NCBI GenBank assembly: GCA_021790495.1
Contig: JAJYGZ010000279.1
Coordinates: 1-5,652 of the forward strand
Direction: 5' to 3'
From: Actinomycetes bacterium
GTDB lineage: Bacteria > Actinomycetota > Acidimicrobiia > Acidimicrobiales > Acidimicrobiaceae
DNA length: 5,652 bases
In this document: positions 5,464 to 5,652 of the stretch, piece by piece
Layout of the letters: each line of letters begins with the position of its first letter
Numbering within the stretch: the first letter of the stretch is position 1
The notes under the pieces: generated by a model
The model's input: the letters and a program-made list of their open reading frames with translations, nothing else
The model's database searches: none
What the model was told of the DNA's origin: nothing
Made by a program: the position numbers and the translations under genes

Positions 5464-5652
5464 ATGAATGAGCTGCCCAGCTCCGCGCGAGTTGTAGTTA
5501 TCGGAGGCGGCGTCGGGGGCACCTCTATCGCCTATCACCTTGGCCTGATGGGTTGCAGCGACGTGGTGGTGGTCGATCGCAATTGCCATAAATCGATTCT
5601 GCACGCGATCATGATGTGCGGCGCGATTCCGATTTTCCTGACGCCTACGCGC
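5464..5652 (+). CDS. N-terminal part of an FAD-dependent oxidoreductase, chimeric after residue ~39 (runs off window)
   Basis: The first 39 residues are a standard FAD-binding Rossmann start: hydrophobic strand VVVI (10-13), dinucleotide loop GGGVGG (14-19), helix SIAYHLGLMG (21-30), and a second strand VVVVDR (34-39) ending in the ribose-binding acid Asp38. The style (SARVVVIGGGVGGTSIAYHL) is that of dimethylglycine/sarcosine dehydrogenase proteins, which suits the locus. From Asn40 the sequence stops looking like this family: the expected TSGTTWHAAG-type segment is absent. Instead NCHKSILHAIMMCGAIPIFL (40-59) follows, which belongs to Orn/Lys/Arg decarboxylases. The frame stays open to the window end at residue 63. 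The start is secure. The native gene was probably a full-length oxidoreductase, and the junction is probably an assembly artefact. A real fusion would lack most of both folds. Confidence 0.75.
   Translation, partial: MNELPSSARVVVIGGGVGGTSIAYHLGLMGCSDVVVVDRNCHKSILHAIMMCGAIPIFLTPTR
5575..5652 (+). other. Fragment of Orn/Lys/Arg decarboxylase (group III, PLP-dependent) joined in frame
   Basis: Translated in the frame of the gene at 5464, this reads DRNCHKSILHAIMMCGAIPI followed by FLTPTR. That is the internal DRNCHKS block and following strand of the PLP-binding domain of bacterial inducible lysine, arginine and ornithine decarboxylases. In those enzymes the block lies well inside the protein, and its His packs against the PLP ring. 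It has no start codon context of its own here. The shared segment between the families is only about VVDR (5569-5580), which is where the crossover must fall. Confidence 0.75.

Noticed and set aside
1..5652. CRISPR array, insertion sequence, transposase, integrase or attachment site
   Set aside because: I saw no regularly spaced repeats, terminal inverted repeats, target duplications or recombinase motifs.

Overview
The window is a 5.65 kb piece of bacterial chromosome of moderately high GC. Coding is dense, starts include GTG and TTG, and several genes have good Shine-Dalgarno sequences. Both edges cut through genes, so it may be a short metagenomic contig. Protein style and a DasR/HutC-like operator would fit an actinobacterium, but an alphaproteobacterium cannot be excluded from sequence alone.

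Layout: (1) 2-931 (+), the C-terminal 309 residues of a GlpD-type glycerol-3-phosphate dehydrogenase. (2) 932-1372, a 441-bp gap with strong hairpins, an AT-rich patch and a near-perfect 20-bp palindrome with core GTCTAGAC. (3) 1373-2614 (+), a stand-alone FAD-dependent amine oxidoreductase of the dimethylglycine/sarcosine dehydrogenase type. (4) 2671-3468 (-), a GntR regulator of the HutC/UTRA subfamily, convergent with gene 3. (5) 3526-4494 (+), a choline/ethanolamine-kinase-like phosphotransferase, divergent from the regulator. (6) 4583-5374 (+), a HAD-superfamily hydrolase preceded by a second GTCTAGAC site. (7) 5371-5451 (+), a possible 26-residue small ORF coupled to the HAD stop codon. 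(8) 5464 to the window end (+), the N-terminal nucleotide-binding half of another FAD oxidoreductase, which runs in frame into a fragment of an Orn/Lys/Arg decarboxylase.

Working model (inference): genes 3 to 6 and 8 form a catabolic locus for a small N-methylated amine or amino alcohol, or its phosphorylated form. Two flavin dehydrogenases would act on C-N bonds, a kinase would phosphorylate a hydroxyl, a HAD enzyme would remove or move phosphate, and the HutC-type repressor would sense a pathway metabolite. The regulatory link is the best supported part: the only two copies of GGTCTAGAC found lie upstream of gene 3 and gene 6, and GTCTAGAC fits the GT-N-TA-N-AC consensus known for HutC-type regulators. 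The substrate is unknown.

The most striking anomaly is the chimeric last gene. A Rossmann-type FAD motif is joined directly to the DRNCHKS motif of PLP-dependent basic amino acid decarboxylases. An assembly chimera is the likeliest explanation, and the final ~75 bp should not be trusted without read-level support.
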